A stretch of 64,000 bases of DNA from DAHUYF01 sp035945115 (GCA_035945115.1 DASZAN010000168.1:11461-75460); one strand, 5' to 3'; positions 18,401 through 26,982 are shown, numbered from the stretch's first letter. Notes: generated from the sequence alone by a model not told the origin. A program made the numbers and translations.

Positions 18401-19660
18401 TCAGTGGCCGAGCCGCTCGGCGAGCCGCCCATAAGGCTCGATGCGGGAGATCGGACCGAGCGCGGCGAGCGTCGGCGGCGCCACCTTGAGCCGCTGCGCG
18501 ACACGGCGCACGGCCTCGGCATCCACTGCATCGATACGCGCCACCATTTCGCCGAGATCGAGCGGCCGGCCGAACACCAGCATGTGCGCCGCCTGCTGCT
18601 CGCAGCGCGCCGTGGTGCTCTCGAGCGACATGAGGAGACCCGCCTTCAGCTGGGCGCGGGCGCGCTCGAGCTCGGCCGGCGCCAGGCCGTCGGCGAGCTT
18701 GCGAATCTCCTCGCAAAGCACCGGCATCAGCTCCTCCACCTCCTCCTCGCCGGTGCCGGCATAGACGCCGAAGAGGCCGCCGTCGCTATAGGCATGGGTG
18801 AAGGAGTAGATGGCATAGACGAGGCCGCGCTTCTCGCGGATCTCCTGGAAGAGCCGCGACGACATGCCGCCGCCCAGTGCGGAGGACACGACCGAGGCCG
18901 CGTAGTAATCGGGATCGCCGAAGGGGAAGCCGGGAAAGCCCAGCACCACATGCACTTGCTCGAGCTCGCGCGCCTCGCGGAGATCGCCGCCGACATAGCG
19001 CGCGGGGTCGCTGCGCGCGACGCGCTCGCGCGAGAGCTCGCTGAAGGCGCGCCGCGCCAGCGCCACCATCTTCTCGTGCTCGACATTGCCGGCGGCGGTC
19101 AGCAGCATGCCGGGCGCGGCATAGTTGCGGCGCATGTAGTGCGCGACACTGTCGCGATCGATGCGCCGAATGATCTCGGTCCGGCCGAGGACCGGACGGC
19201 CCATCGCCTGATCGGGAAAGGCGCGCTCCTGGAAGAGGTCGAAGATCAGATCGTCGGGCGTGTCGAACGCTTGGCCGATTTCCTGCAGAATGACGGTCCG
19301 TTCGCGCTCGAGCTCGTTGCGGTCGAAGACGGAGTGCTGAAGGATATCGGCGAGAATGTCGACGGCAAGCCCGACATCCTCCTTCAGCACCTTCGCGTAA
19401 TAAGCGGTGTGCTCGCGTGAGGTATAAGCGTTCAAGTGCCCGCCCACCGCCTCGATCTCGGCGGCGATGTCGAGCGCGCTGCGGCGTTCCGTGCCCTTGA
19501 AGGCCATGTGCTCCAAGAGATGCGCCACCCCGTTGATCGGCGCCGGCTCGTGGCGCGTGCCGACATCGACCCAGACGCCGAGCGACACCGTCTCGACGCT
19601 GTCCATGGGGTCGGTGAGGACGCGCATGCCGCTCTCGAGCGTGGTGATGCGCGCGCTCAT
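18401..19660 (-). CDS. M16 family zinc peptidase (mitochondrial processing peptidase-like)
   Basis: A 419-residue M16B peptidase. The inverted zinc site HLLEH at 47-51 lies in GVAHLLEHMAFKGTERRS, and the more distant glutamate-bearing segment and the R/Y region GLVYAIYSFTHAYSDGGLFGVYAGT are present, so the active site looks complete. Alphaproteobacterial enzymes of this type are the closest bacterial relatives of the mitochondrial processing peptidase beta subunit. No signal peptide; expected cytoplasmic. The ATG overlaps the thrC stop by four bases, a conserved thrC-M16 arrangement in this class. Confidence 0.94.
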   Translation of the reverse strand: MSARITTLESGMRVLTDPMDSVETVSLGVWVDVGTRHEPAPINGVAHLLEHMAFKGTERRSALDIAAEIEAVGGHLNAYTSREHTAYYAKVLKEDVGLAVDILADILQHSVFDRNELERERTVILQEIGQAFDTPDDLIFDLFQERAFPDQAMGRPVLGRTEIIRRIDRDSVAHYMRRNYAAPGMLLTAAGNVEHEKMVALARRAFSELSRERVARSDPARYVGGDLREARELEQVHVVLGFPGFPFGDPDYYAASVVSSALGGGMSSRLFQEIREKRGLVYAIYSFTHAYSDGGLFGVYAGTGEEEVEELMPVLCEEIRKLADGLAPAELERARAQLKAGLLMSLESTTARCEQQAAHMLVFGRPLDLGEMVARIDAVDAEAVRRVAQRLKVAPPTLAALGPISRIEPYGRLAERLGH

Positions 19661-21081
19661 GCGACGCCTCCAGCCGCGACCGAGCGCGCATGCGCACGCA
19701 CGAATTCCTTGACCGCTCGCACATCGTTCGCGAGCAGGGTGAGCCGCTCCGGCCGCTCCATGAGGTCGGCGAGCGCCGCCGGCAGCGTGGGACGCACGCC
19801 GGTCGCGCCTTCGACCGCGTCGGGGAATTTCGCGGGATGGGCGCAGGCAAGCGCCACCATGGCGAGACGCAGATCGCGCCGGGCCGTCTTCGCCGCCGCC
19901 ACCGCGACCGCGCTATGGGGATCGATGAGCTCGCCGGCGTCGCGCCAGGTAGCGGCGATGGTGGCGCGCGTCTCGTCATCGTCGACACGGTGGGCGCTAA
20001 AGAGCGCGCGTGCGGCCTGCCACTCCTCGGTGCTCGCCGGCAGCGCACCGGTGCGACGGAACTGGGTCATGGTGTCGGCGACGGCGGCGCCGTCGCGCCC
20101 CTTCAATTCGAAGAGCAACCGCTCGAAGTTGCTCGACACCTGGATGTCCATGCTCGGGCTCAAGCTTGGCTCGACACTCTGAATCGTCATCGCCCCCTCG
20201 TTGAAGAAGCGCACGAGAATATCATTCCGGTTGGTGCCGATGACGAGCTCGTCGATGGGCACGCCCATGCAGCGCGCCGCGTGCGCGGCATAGACGTTGC
20301 CAAAATTGCCGGTCGGTACGGCAAAGCCCACGGGCCGGTCGGGCGCGCCCAGCGCCACCGCCGCGGCGAGGTAATAGACGATCTGCGCCATGATTCGCGC
20401 CCAGTTGATGGAATTGACGGCGGAGACGCTGAGGTCGTCGCGGAACGCGGCATCGGCGAACATCGCCTTCACCAGATCCTGGCAATCATCGAAGCTGCCG
20501 TCGATCGCGACAGCATGGACATTGGTGGAAGTCACCGTCGTCATTTGCCGGCGCTGCACCTCCGAGATGCGGCGATGCGGATAGAGGATGAACACGTCGA
20601 GCGCCGTCCGATCGCGACAGGCCTCGATCGCGGCGGAGCCGGTGTCACCCGAGGTAGCGCCGATGATGGTGACGCGCCGACGGCGCTTGCTGAGCACATG
20701 GTCGAAGAGCGGGCCCACCAGTTGCAACGCATAATCCTTGAAGGCGAGCGTCGGCCCGTGGAAGAGTTCCATCAGCCAAAGCGTGGGCTCGAGCTGCTTT
20801 AGGGGCGCCACGGCTTGATGACCGAAGCGGCTGTAGGCGGCATCGACGAGCGGGGCGAAACCCGTTGTATCGAAGGTCTCCCCGACAAACGGCGCCATCA
20901 CCGCGGTCGCGACCTCGGCGTAGGAGCGTCCGCGCAGCCGGTGCAAATCGTCAGTAGCGAGGCGCGGCCACGCCGCAGGCACGTAAAGCCCGCCATCGCG
21001 CGCGAGGCCGCTGAGAAGCACGTCCTCGAAGGCGAGAAGTTGCGGCGGCGTACGGACATCGCGTGTGCTGACGTACTGCAC
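19657..21081 (-). CDS. thrC: Threonine synthase
   Basis: A 474-residue PLP enzyme converting O-phosphohomoserine to threonine. The PLP lysine is Lys115 in HGPTLAFKDYALQ, and the phosphate-binding loop is GATSGDTGSAAIE. The N-terminal YVSTRD and FEDVLLSGLARDGGLYVP segments mark the long, enterobacterial/fungal-type ThrC. First gene of thrC-M16-GNAT. About 80 bases separate it from the small lipoprotein gene upstream, with no evident element. Confidence 0.95.
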   Translation of the reverse strand: MQYVSTRDVRTPPQLLAFEDVLLSGLARDGGLYVPAAWPRLATDDLHRLRGRSYAEVATAVMAPFVGETFDTTGFAPLVDAAYSRFGHQAVAPLKQLEPTLWLMELFHGPTLAFKDYALQLVGPLFDHVLSKRRRRVTIIGATSGDTGSAAIEACRDRTALDVFILYPHRRISEVQRRQMTTVTSTNVHAVAIDGSFDDCQDLVKAMFADAAFRDDLSVSAVNSINWARIMAQIVYYLAAAVALGAPDRPVGFAVPTGNFGNVYAAHAARCMGVPIDELVIGTNRNDILVRFFNEGAMTIQSVEPSLSPSMDIQVSSNFERLLFELKGRDGAAVADTMTQFRRTGALPASTEEWQAARALFSAHRVDDDETRATIAATWRDAGELIDPHSAVAVAAAKTARRDLRLAMVALACAHPAKFPDAVEGATGVRPTLPAALADLMERPERLTLLANDVRAVKEFVRAHARSVAAGGVA

Positions 21082-21163
21082 GAGAGCATCCTCGGAGCTT
21101 CGGGAAGAGGCGCAGCCTATCGCCCCATGCCTCTCGCCGCAACTCTCGGCCGGACCGAATTTT

Positions 21164-21472
21164 TTATGGTTTTGCGCCGGCTGGTTTCTCGATCTTGGCG
21201 CCGCTCGCGGGATCGTAGTTGCAAGTCACTTGCGTGTAGCCGGCGCGGCCGCGCACCTCTAGGACGACCGTGTATCGGCCCTCACCCGAAGGGGTCGCTT
21301 GACGCTCGCCGGCAGCATCGAGCCCTTGGTGATCGGCCTCGCTCATGCAAGCCGACGCCGCGGGATTGGTGACGCGGGCATCGTCCGATCCGACAAAGGG
21401 GACGTAGGAGCAGCCCGCCAAGGCGAGCATCGCGGCGAGCGGAAAGACGAGACGGCACCGAATAGCCTTCAT
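21164..21472 (-). CDS. Small lipoprotein, unknown function
   Basis: A 102-residue predicted lipoprotein: RCRLVFPLAAMLALAGC gives a lipobox LALAGC with Cys21. The mature part has a Cys pair (Cys42 and Cys84) that could form a disulfide and a strand-rich core RYTVVLEVRGRAGYTQVTCNYD, ending with Lys-rich EKPAGAKP. No family recognised. Its ATG overlaps the stop of the upstream membrane protein gene by one base (TGATG), so the two are coupled. Confidence 0.75.
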   Translation of the reverse strand: MKAIRCRLVFPLAAMLALAGCSYVPFVGSDDARVTNPAASACMSEADHQGLDAAGERQATPSGEGRYTVVLEVRGRAGYTQVTCNYDPASGAKIEKPAGAKP

Positions 21473-21816
21473 CAGCGCAAACGAAAGAGAGTCAAGAGGA
21501 GCTTGCCGATCAGAAACAGTACCAAGGACGACGACAGCACATAGACGGCGTCGGCGGCCCACGCGCTGCCGAAAAGCCGGGGGTCGCCGGCGAACAGGTT
21601 CCACGGTATCGCCCCGATCCAATCGTAGAAAAGCAGCGGCGGGACAAAGAAGGCGATAGTGAGCGCCTCCGAGAGCGGTCGGAGCGACGAGAACGCCTCT
21701 GATTGACCGATAAGATTGAGGACGAGCGTCAGGAATGGAAGCGCCGCAAGCAAGAACGGCGATCGGCTCGCCGAAGCGCCTTCATGCGAGGTAGCGCGTC
21801 TCAAGATGCTTCTCAT
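21472..21816 (-). CDS. Small inner-membrane protein, unknown function
   Basis: About 114 residues with three predicted membrane segments (FLLAALPFLTLVLNLIG, ALTIAFFVPPLLFYDWIG, AVYVLSSSLVLFLIGKLLL) and a short Arg-rich N-terminus. No family recognised. The only ATG, at 21816, lies 35 bases inside the end of the M32 peptidase gene in another frame; a TTG further in would give a shorter protein beginning at the first membrane segment. It is followed without a gap by the small lipoprotein gene. Confidence 0.65.
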   Translation of the reverse strand: MRSILRRATSHEGASASRSPFLLAALPFLTLVLNLIGQSEAFSSLRPLSEALTIAFFVPPLLFYDWIGAIPWNLFAGDPRLFGSAWAADAVYVLSSSLVLFLIGKLLLTLFRLR

Positions 21817-23275
21817 ATGTCGCCGCGTCGAGCGGCCGACCGGTGGCGGCTGTGATGATCTCGCCCGTCGTATCGCGTGAGGCCTTGGCGTGGACATGCT
21901 CGCGCAACCACGAGAGCAGAGGCGCGAAATCGCCGCGGGCAATCGAGGGCAAGATGCGCTCGTCGGCTCGTTTCGCCGCCGCGAACAGCTGCGCCGCGGT
22001 CATGGCGCCCAGGGTGTAGGTGGGAAAGTAGCCCCAGGCGCCATCGTACCAATGGATGTCCTGGAGGCAGCCCTCCCGATCATTGGCGGGGACGATGCCG
22101 ACGAGATCGCGCATGCCGTCGTTCCATGCGGCCGGCAAATCGGCAAGCGCCAGGTCGCCCGCGATCATCGAGCGCTCGAGCCGATAGCGGAGGATGACGT
22201 GAGCGGGATATGTCACCTCGTCGGCATCGACGCGAATGAAGCTTCGCTCGACGCGCGTGTTGAGGCGGTAGAGGTTCTCCGCCTCCCATTCGGGGCCGCT
22301 ACCGCCGAACGCCTGGCGCGCCAATGGCGCCAGGAATTCCATGAATTCGCGCGAGCGGCAGGCCTGCATCTCGATGAGCAGCGATTGGCTTTCGTGGATG
22401 CTCATGCCGCGCGCATGACCCACCGGCTGGCGGCGCCACGCCGGCGGCAAGCCCAGCTCGTAGAGCGCGTGGCCCGTCTCGTGCAGCACGCCCATGAGCG
22501 CGCGTCTGAAGTCGTCCTCTTCGTAGCGCGTGGTGAGCCGCACGTCGTCGGGCGTGCCGCCGCAGAAGGGATGGAGGCTCACGTCGAGACGTCCATGATT
22601 GAAGTCGAAACCGAGCCGACTCATCAGGGTGAGGCCGAGCTGGCGTTGCGCCTCGACGGGAAAGGTGCCGGTGATCGGCAGCGGCGGCGCTTCACGCGCC
22701 TGCCGTTCGATCGCCCCGCCGATGAGCTGCGGCAGGCGGGCGGCGAGATCGTCGAAGAGCGCGTCGATGGCGGCGGTGCTGCCGTCCGGCTCGTATTCGT
22801 CGAGGAGCGCCTCATAGGGACTCTTACCCAAGCGCGCGGCTTTGGCCGCGGCGCTCTCGCGCACGAGATCGAGGACGCGCTGCAAGGCCGGCCGCGCCGT
22901 GGCGAAGTTGCCAGCGGGACGGGCCTGACGCCACGCCATCTCGCAAGCCGAGCACGCCTTCGAAAGCGCCGCGACGAGATCGGGCGGGACCGCCGTCGCA
23001 TGAGCGTGGAGACGGCGCATCGCCGCGAGATTGGCGCGCTGCCAAGGATCGAGCTCGCCTTGCGCGCTGGCGCCGCCGAACAAGTCCGGCAAGGCCGGAT
23101 CGGTGAGGGTCTCGTGGCAGACGACCTTAAGCGCCGCCAGCTGCTCGGCGCGGGCATCGGCACCGCCTTCGGGCATGAAGGTGGCGCTGTCCCAATGAAG
23201 AAAGGACGTCGCTTCCTGCAGCGCGCCCAGGCGGGCGAAGCGAGCCTCGAGCTGCTGATAGGGCGCGATGGTCAC
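21782..23275 (-). CDS. M32 family metallocarboxypeptidase (carboxypeptidase Taq type)
   Basis: A 497-residue M32 carboxypeptidase, normal for the family (about 500). The zinc site HETGH is in GVLHETGHALYELGLPP near residue 264, with the following GMSIHESQSLLIE supplying the third ligand region; HPF and TTRYEEDDF segments of the family precede it. It removes C-terminal residues from peptides in the cytoplasm. Start is a GTG at 23275, overlapping the SURF1 stop in a GTGA. Its position inside an oxidase-assembly operon is unusual; no functional link is known. Confidence 0.93.
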   Translation of the reverse strand: MTIAPYQQLEARFARLGALQEATSFLHWDSATFMPEGGADARAEQLAALKVVCHETLTDPALPDLFGGASAQGELDPWQRANLAAMRRLHAHATAVPPDLVAALSKACSACEMAWRQARPAGNFATARPALQRVLDLVRESAAAKAARLGKSPYEALLDEYEPDGSTAAIDALFDDLAARLPQLIGGAIERQAREAPPLPITGTFPVEAQRQLGLTLMSRLGFDFNHGRLDVSLHPFCGGTPDDVRLTTRYEEDDFRRALMGVLHETGHALYELGLPPAWRRQPVGHARGMSIHESQSLLIEMQACRSREFMEFLAPLARQAFGGSGPEWEAENLYRLNTRVERSFIRVDADEVTYPAHVILRYRLERSMIAGDLALADLPAAWNDGMRDLVGIVPANDREGCLQDIHWYDGAWGYFPTYTLGAMTAAQLFAAAKRADERILPSIARGDFAPLLSWLREHVHAKASRDTTGEIITAATGRPLDAATYEKHLETRYLA

Positions 23276-24021
23276 GGCGATGCGGCTCCTTGCGCGAGGC
23301 GGCGGCGGATGAAGACGATATAGACGCCGAGAAGCCCTGCCGCGAGCGCGTACCAAGTGATGGCATATTGCAGATGATCGTTGGGCAGATCGAGCCGCGT
23401 CTGCCCACCGACCGGCAAGCCGCCGCGATTGGCAGTGGCATCGGCGTCGATGTAGAAGGGCAGCACGCCGTCGAGCCGCGCCGCTTTCGCCATGGCGGGT
23501 GGATCGACATAGAACCAGTAGTTCCGCTCGGCGCTGTTTTCCGGCAAGAACCAATAGGGCTTGCGGTCGAGCGGCAGGCGGAGCAGGCCGCTGACCGTGG
23601 TCGGGCCGTCGATCTCGCCGGCGGCGCGCGTCTCGGGCGCGCGCTTCTCCGTGGGCACGAAGCCGCGGTCGACGAGCAGGACGGCCCCGTCCGCGAGACG
23701 AAGCGGCGTCACGATGTGATAGCCGGGACGGCCCTCAGGGGATGTCGCGCCGAGGTAGAGCTCGCGGTCATTGAGGAAGGTGCCGCTGGCACCGACATGG
23801 CGGTAGTCCATGCCGCGCGCCGCCGCGGCGCTCCGCGGCAGATCGATCGCCGGCGCCGTGACGGCCGCGCTGCGCTCGGCGATGAGGCGCTCCTTCCAGT
23901 GCAGCCGTTCCACCTGCCAGGTGCCGAGCGCGAGGAGAACGAGAAAGGCGGCGCCCGCGAAGAGCGTGGGCCAAAGAATCCGTCGGGCGACCGGAAGGGC
24001 GGCGGACATCATCGCCGTCAC
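23272..24021 (-). CDS. surf1: SURF1 family cytochrome oxidase assembly protein
   Basis: About 249 residues with the SURF1 topology: an N-terminal membrane helix (ILWPTLFAGAAFLVLLALGTWQ), a periplasmic domain with RPGYHIVTPLRL, VDRGFVP, YWFYVD and HLQYAITWYALA, and a C-terminal helix. SURF1 helps deliver heme A to subunit I of aa3 oxidase. The start is taken as the GTG at 24021, overlapping the DUF983 stop by four bases; ATGs at 24012 or 24009 would shorten it by three or four residues. Fits with ctaB, ctaG and the oxidase subunits upstream. Confidence 0.93.
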   Translation of the reverse strand: MTAMMSAALPVARRILWPTLFAGAAFLVLLALGTWQVERLHWKERLIAERSAAVTAPAIDLPRSAAAARGMDYRHVGASGTFLNDRELYLGATSPEGRPGYHIVTPLRLADGAVLLVDRGFVPTEKRAPETRAAGEIDGPTTVSGLLRLPLDRKPYWFLPENSAERNYWFYVDPPAMAKAARLDGVLPFYIDADATANRGGLPVGGQTRLDLPNDHLQYAITWYALAAGLLGVYIVFIRRRLAQGAASP

Positions 24022-24392
24022 GGTGCGTCGTCGCGACCCAAGGCGCGATGGCGATATTGCAACGCGATGAGGCCCGCTTTGAAGAGACGTAGCATGACGA
24101 CACTGCCGACGAGGACGAAGGGCGTCCAGAGCAAGAGGTGAACCCACACCGGCGGAGCGAATTTCACTTCGACGATGGCGCCAAGCGCCACGACGATGGC
24201 GCCCAGGGCAAAGACGACGAACACCGCGGGTCCGTCGCCCGCGTCATGCGCGCCGAGATCGAGGCCGCAGCTCGCACAGCGGGGCGCGACCGAGAGGAGG
24301 CCGTCATAGAGCGCGCCTTTGCCACAGCGCGGACAGCGGCAGAGGAGGGCCGCGACGAGAACGGAAGGCGGCGGTGAGAACGCCTCGCTCAT
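24018..24392 (-). CDS. DUF983 family membrane protein
   Basis: A 124-residue DUF983 protein. Two Cys pairs, CPRCGKG and CASCGLD, form a probable zinc ribbon at the N-terminus, followed by DGPAVFVVFALGAIVV and two membrane helices. The family is found almost always next to cytochrome oxidase subunit III and SURF1 genes in alphaproteobacteria, suggesting a role in oxidase assembly, but no biochemical function is established. It lies 19 bases after ctaE and is coupled to SURF1. Confidence 0.9.
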   Translation of the reverse strand: MSEAFSPPPSVLVAALLCRCPRCGKGALYDGLLSVAPRCASCGLDLGAHDAGDGPAVFVVFALGAIVVALGAIVEVKFAPPVWVHLLLWTPFVLVGSVVMLRLFKAGLIALQYRHRALGRDDAP

Positions 24393-24411
24393 CGACCTCG
24401 CCGGCTGACGC

Positions 24412-25221
24412 CTACTCGGCGCCGACCGCGGCGCCGCTGCCCCACCAATAGATGCAGACGAAGAGGAAGAGCCAGACGACGTCGACGAAGTGCCAATACC
24501 ACGCCGCCGCCTCGAAGCCGAAATGATGGTCGGGCTTGAAGTGGCCAGCGATGGCGCGAAAGAAATTCACGGTGAGGAAGGTGGTGCCGATGATGACATG
24601 GGCGCCGTGGAAGCCCGTCGCCATGAAGAAGGTCGAGGGGTAGATGCCATCCTTGAAACCGAAAGCGGCGTGGCTGTACTCCCAAGCCTGAAGGCTGGTG
24701 AAGCAGATGCCGAGGATGACCGTGAGGCCCAATCCTTGGATCAGGCCCTTGCGGTTGTTCTCGAGCAGCGCGTGATGCGCCCAAGTGACGGTCGTGCCCG
24801 AGCAGAGCAGGATGAGGGTGTTGAGGAACGGGATTTCCCAGGGATTGAAGGGATGGATCTCTTTGGGCGGCCAGACGCCGCCCACCGGGAAAAGCGCCGA
24901 GGTGAAGAAGGCCCAGAAGAAGGCGGCGAAGAACATCACCTCGGAGGCGATGAAAAGCGCCATGCCGTAGCGCAGCCCGATCTGCACCACCGGTGTGTGA
25001 TGGCCCTGATAGACCGCCTCTTTGATGACGTCGCGCCACCACACCGCCATGATCGCGAGCACGCCCAAGAACCCCGGCGCGACGAGCCAAAGGCTTCCGC
25101 CGTGCATGTAAATGACGGCACCGCCGAACATGAGGCCGGCGAAAAGCGCGCCGATGATCGGCCAAGGGCTGGGATCGACGAGATGGTAGGGGTGCTTCGG
25201 TGCGCCGTGGCTGGTGCTCAT
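24412..25221 (-). CDS. ctaE: Cytochrome c oxidase (aa3) subunit III
   Basis: A 269-residue subunit III with seven membrane segments. Typical stretches are KHPYHLVDPSPWPI at the start, RYGMALFIASEVMFFAAFFWAFF, NTLILLCSGTTVTWAHHAL, FFMATGFHGAHVIIGT and HFGFEAAAWYWHFVDVVWLFLF. The glutamate in SEVMFF and the one in GFEAAAWYWHF are those near the proton entry region. Stabilises subunit I in the inner membrane. Follows ctaG after 34 bases. Confidence 0.96.
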   Translation of the reverse strand: MSTSHGAPKHPYHLVDPSPWPIIGALFAGLMFGGAVIYMHGGSLWLVAPGFLGVLAIMAVWWRDVIKEAVYQGHHTPVVQIGLRYGMALFIASEVMFFAAFFWAFFTSALFPVGGVWPPKEIHPFNPWEIPFLNTLILLCSGTTVTWAHHALLENNRKGLIQGLGLTVILGICFTSLQAWEYSHAAFGFKDGIYPSTFFMATGFHGAHVIIGTTFLTVNFFRAIAGHFKPDHHFGFEAAAWYWHFVDVVWLFLFVCIYWWGSGAAVGAE

Positions 25222-25255
25222 TTTGGGCTCTCTGGGAAAGGCTCGTGGCGGCTCA

Positions 25256-25843
25256 TCAATTGACGCGGGCGGACGCGCCGGGAAGCGCCGAGGAGCGCAC
25301 GGGCTCCTCGGCCTTGGCGCGGAACATGGTGTAGGACAAGGTGATGGTGTCGACGTCGCGCGTGTCGGGGTCGCTCGCGATGTCGGGATCGACGAAGAAC
25401 GACACGCTGAAATCGGCGCTCTGGCCGGGCTCCAGATGCTGCTTCGTAAAGCAGAAGCATTGCAGCTTGTCGAAATAGGGGCCGGCCTTGGCGGGCGTCA
25501 CATTGTATGTGGCGGTGCCGGTCACCGGCGCCTTGGTGAGATTGACGGCGCGGTAGGCCACGACCTTCTCCTCGCCGGGATGGACGGTGACGGAGGCTTG
25601 GAGCGGCCGGAACTCCCAGCCGAGATCGGGCGCTTCGGACGCGTCGAAGCGGACGGTGATGAGCCGGTCGGCCACTTGCTTTTCGGGCGCCGCGCTCGCG
25701 CGCTGCGTCGTCCCGCCATAGCCCGTCACCTGGCAGAAGAGGCGGTAGAGCGGCACCGAGGCGGCAGTGAGGCCGAGCATCGCGGCGATGACCACAAGCA
25801 GCGCGCCCACCGTGGCGCGATTGCGGCGATCGCGTGAGGCCAT
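25256..25843 (-). CDS. ctaG: Cytochrome oxidase copper chaperone CtaG/Cox11
   Basis: A 195-residue Cox11/CtaG protein that inserts CuB into subunit I. An N-terminal membrane anchor (VGALLVVIAAMLGLTAASV) leads to VPLYRLFCQVTGYGGT and the periplasmic beta domain with the copper-binding CFCF motif (Cys129, Cys131) in DKLQCFCFTKQ. The conserved third cysteine, Cys37, is in LFCQ. Start ATG at 25843 overlaps by one base the stop of a 41-codon gene that itself follows ctaB. Confidence 0.95.
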   Translation of the reverse strand: MASRDRRNRATVGALLVVIAAMLGLTAASVPLYRLFCQVTGYGGTTQRASAAPEKQVADRLITVRFDASEAPDLGWEFRPLQASVTVHPGEEKVVAYRAVNLTKAPVTGTATYNVTPAKAGPYFDKLQCFCFTKQHLEPGQSADFSVSFFVDPDIASDPDTRDVDTITLSYTMFRAKAEEPVRSSALPGASARVN

Positions 25844-25968
25844 CAGAAGACCCCCATTTTGACGAGCGCCATCACATAGAAGAGCGCGACGAGCGCCAGC
25901 AGGACGGCAAGCAGCGCCCGATTCTTGGCGCGGAGATGGCGCTGCCGCTCGTCGACCATCGCCACCAT
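25843..25968 (-). CDS. Small CoxF-like single-helix protein between ctaB and ctaG
   Basis: A 41-residue gene, short enough to be missed. It reads MVAMVDERQRHLRAKNRA and then a single membrane helix LLAVLLALVALFYVMALV ending KMGVF. The charged N-terminus followed by ALVALFYVxxLVxMG matches the tiny CoxF-type proteins found between ctaB and ctaG in alphaproteobacterial oxidase operons. It starts three bases after ctaB and its stop overlaps the ctaG start (TGATG), so its place in the operon is translation-tight. The role, assembly or a minor subunit, is unknown. This is a different protein from XdhC-type CoxF at 412. Confidence 0.8.
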   Translation of the reverse strand: MVAMVDERQRHLRAKNRALLAVLLALVALFYVMALVKMGVF

Positions 25969-25971
25969 CGC

Positions 25972-26877
25972 TCAGCTCGCGCCACTGGCGCTCGCCTTGT
26001 CCACCAGGAGCAAGGCGAAGAGGAGGAAGAGATAGAGGATCGAGAAGGCGAACATCTGCTTCGCCGCCCGCTCGCCAGGATCGCGCCACACGCGCCACGC
26101 GGCGGCCGTGAAGAGCGCGGAGAGCAGCAGCGCCAGCCCGCCATAAAGCCAGCCGGCGAGCCCGACAAAAGCCGGCGCCAGCGCGATCGGCCAAAGGACG
26201 AGCGTGTAGGCCAGCATCTGCTTCTTGGTCTCGCGCGCGCCGGCCACGACGGGCAGCATCGGCACACCCGCCTTCTCGTAGTCGCCAGCGCGATAAAGCG
26301 CGAGCGCCCAGAAATGCGGCGGCGTCCAGAAGAAGATGAGCGCGAAGAGCAACAGCGCCGGCCAGCCGATATCGCCGGTCACCGCTGCCCAGCCGACGAC
26401 CGGCGGAAACGCGCCAGCGGCACCGCCGATGACGATGTTTTGCGGCGTGCGGCGCTTCAGCCAGATTGTGTAGACGAAGACATAGAAGGCGATGGTGAGC
26501 GCGAGCAGCGCCGCCGCCGCCCAGTTGACGCCCACGCCCATCACCAGCACGGAGGCGACCGCGAGGACGGCGCCGAACCCCAGCGCGTCGCCCGCCGCCA
26601 TACGGCCCGCCGGCAGAGGCCGGCCCGATGTGCGCCGCATCAAGCCATCGATGTCGCGGTCGTACCACATGTTGATGGCGCCGGAAGCGCCCGCGCCTAC
26701 GGCAATGCACAGCATTGCCACCAGCGCCAGCACGGGATGGAGATGGCCGGGCGCGAGATAGAGGCCGACGAACCCGGTGAAGACGACGAGCGACATGACG
26801 CGCGGCTTCAGCAGCGCGACGTAGTCGCCGACGGCCGGGATCGGGCGGGCGAGTGACGTGGAGGTGATGTCCGTCAT
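25972..26877 (-). CDS. ctaB: Protoheme IX farnesyltransferase (heme O synthase)
   Basis: A 301-residue UbiA-superfamily prenyltransferase that farnesylates heme b to heme o for the aa3 oxidase. The first aspartate-rich motif is NMWYDRDIDGLMRRTSGRPLP; the second conserved region is FFWTPPHFWALALYRAGDYEKAGVPMLP. About nine membrane helices. Start ATG at 26877. A 141-base gap containing a palindromic repeat separates it from ctaD upstream. Confidence 0.96.
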   Translation of the reverse strand: MTDITSTSLARPIPAVGDYVALLKPRVMSLVVFTGFVGLYLAPGHLHPVLALVAMLCIAVGAGASGAINMWYDRDIDGLMRRTSGRPLPAGRMAAGDALGFGAVLAVASVLVMGVGVNWAAAALLALTIAFYVFVYTIWLKRRTPQNIVIGGAAGAFPPVVGWAAVTGDIGWPALLLFALIFFWTPPHFWALALYRAGDYEKAGVPMLPVVAGARETKKQMLAYTLVLWPIALAPAFVGLAGWLYGGLALLLSALFTAAAWRVWRDPGERAAKQMFAFSILYLFLLFALLLVDKASASGAS

Positions 26878-26883
26878 GCGGCT

Positions 26884-26982
26884 CCCCCCACCCCTACCCT
26901 CCCCCTCAGCGGGGGAGGGGGATTTACGAACCTCACGGCGCTATTCCCTCCCCCCTTGAGGGGGAGGGTAGGGAGGGGGGTG
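26884..26982. repeat. Palindromic G/C-run repeat, copy 1, inside the oxidase operon
   Basis: A 99-base element made of two GC-rich hairpins whose outer arms are also complementary: the left arm begins CCCCCCACCCCTACCCTCC and the right arm ends AGGGTAGGGAGGGGGGTG. Each arm carries four runs of three or more G on one strand (plus-strand example at about 26960-26980), the pattern of a G-quadruplex. It fills most of the ctaD-ctaB gap. It is closely related to the copy at 62923-63018 and more loosely to 35669-35782. Resembles REP/BIME-type dispersed intergenic repeats. Confidence 0.85.

Noticed and set aside
21890..23323. 477-codon plus-strand frame opposite the M32 peptidase
   Set aside because: Shadow of a certain gene; no homology-like features.
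26884..26982. CRISPR or tandem repeat interpretation of the G/C-run elements
   Set aside because: Each element is a single palindromic unit; there are no regularly spaced direct repeats with spacers.
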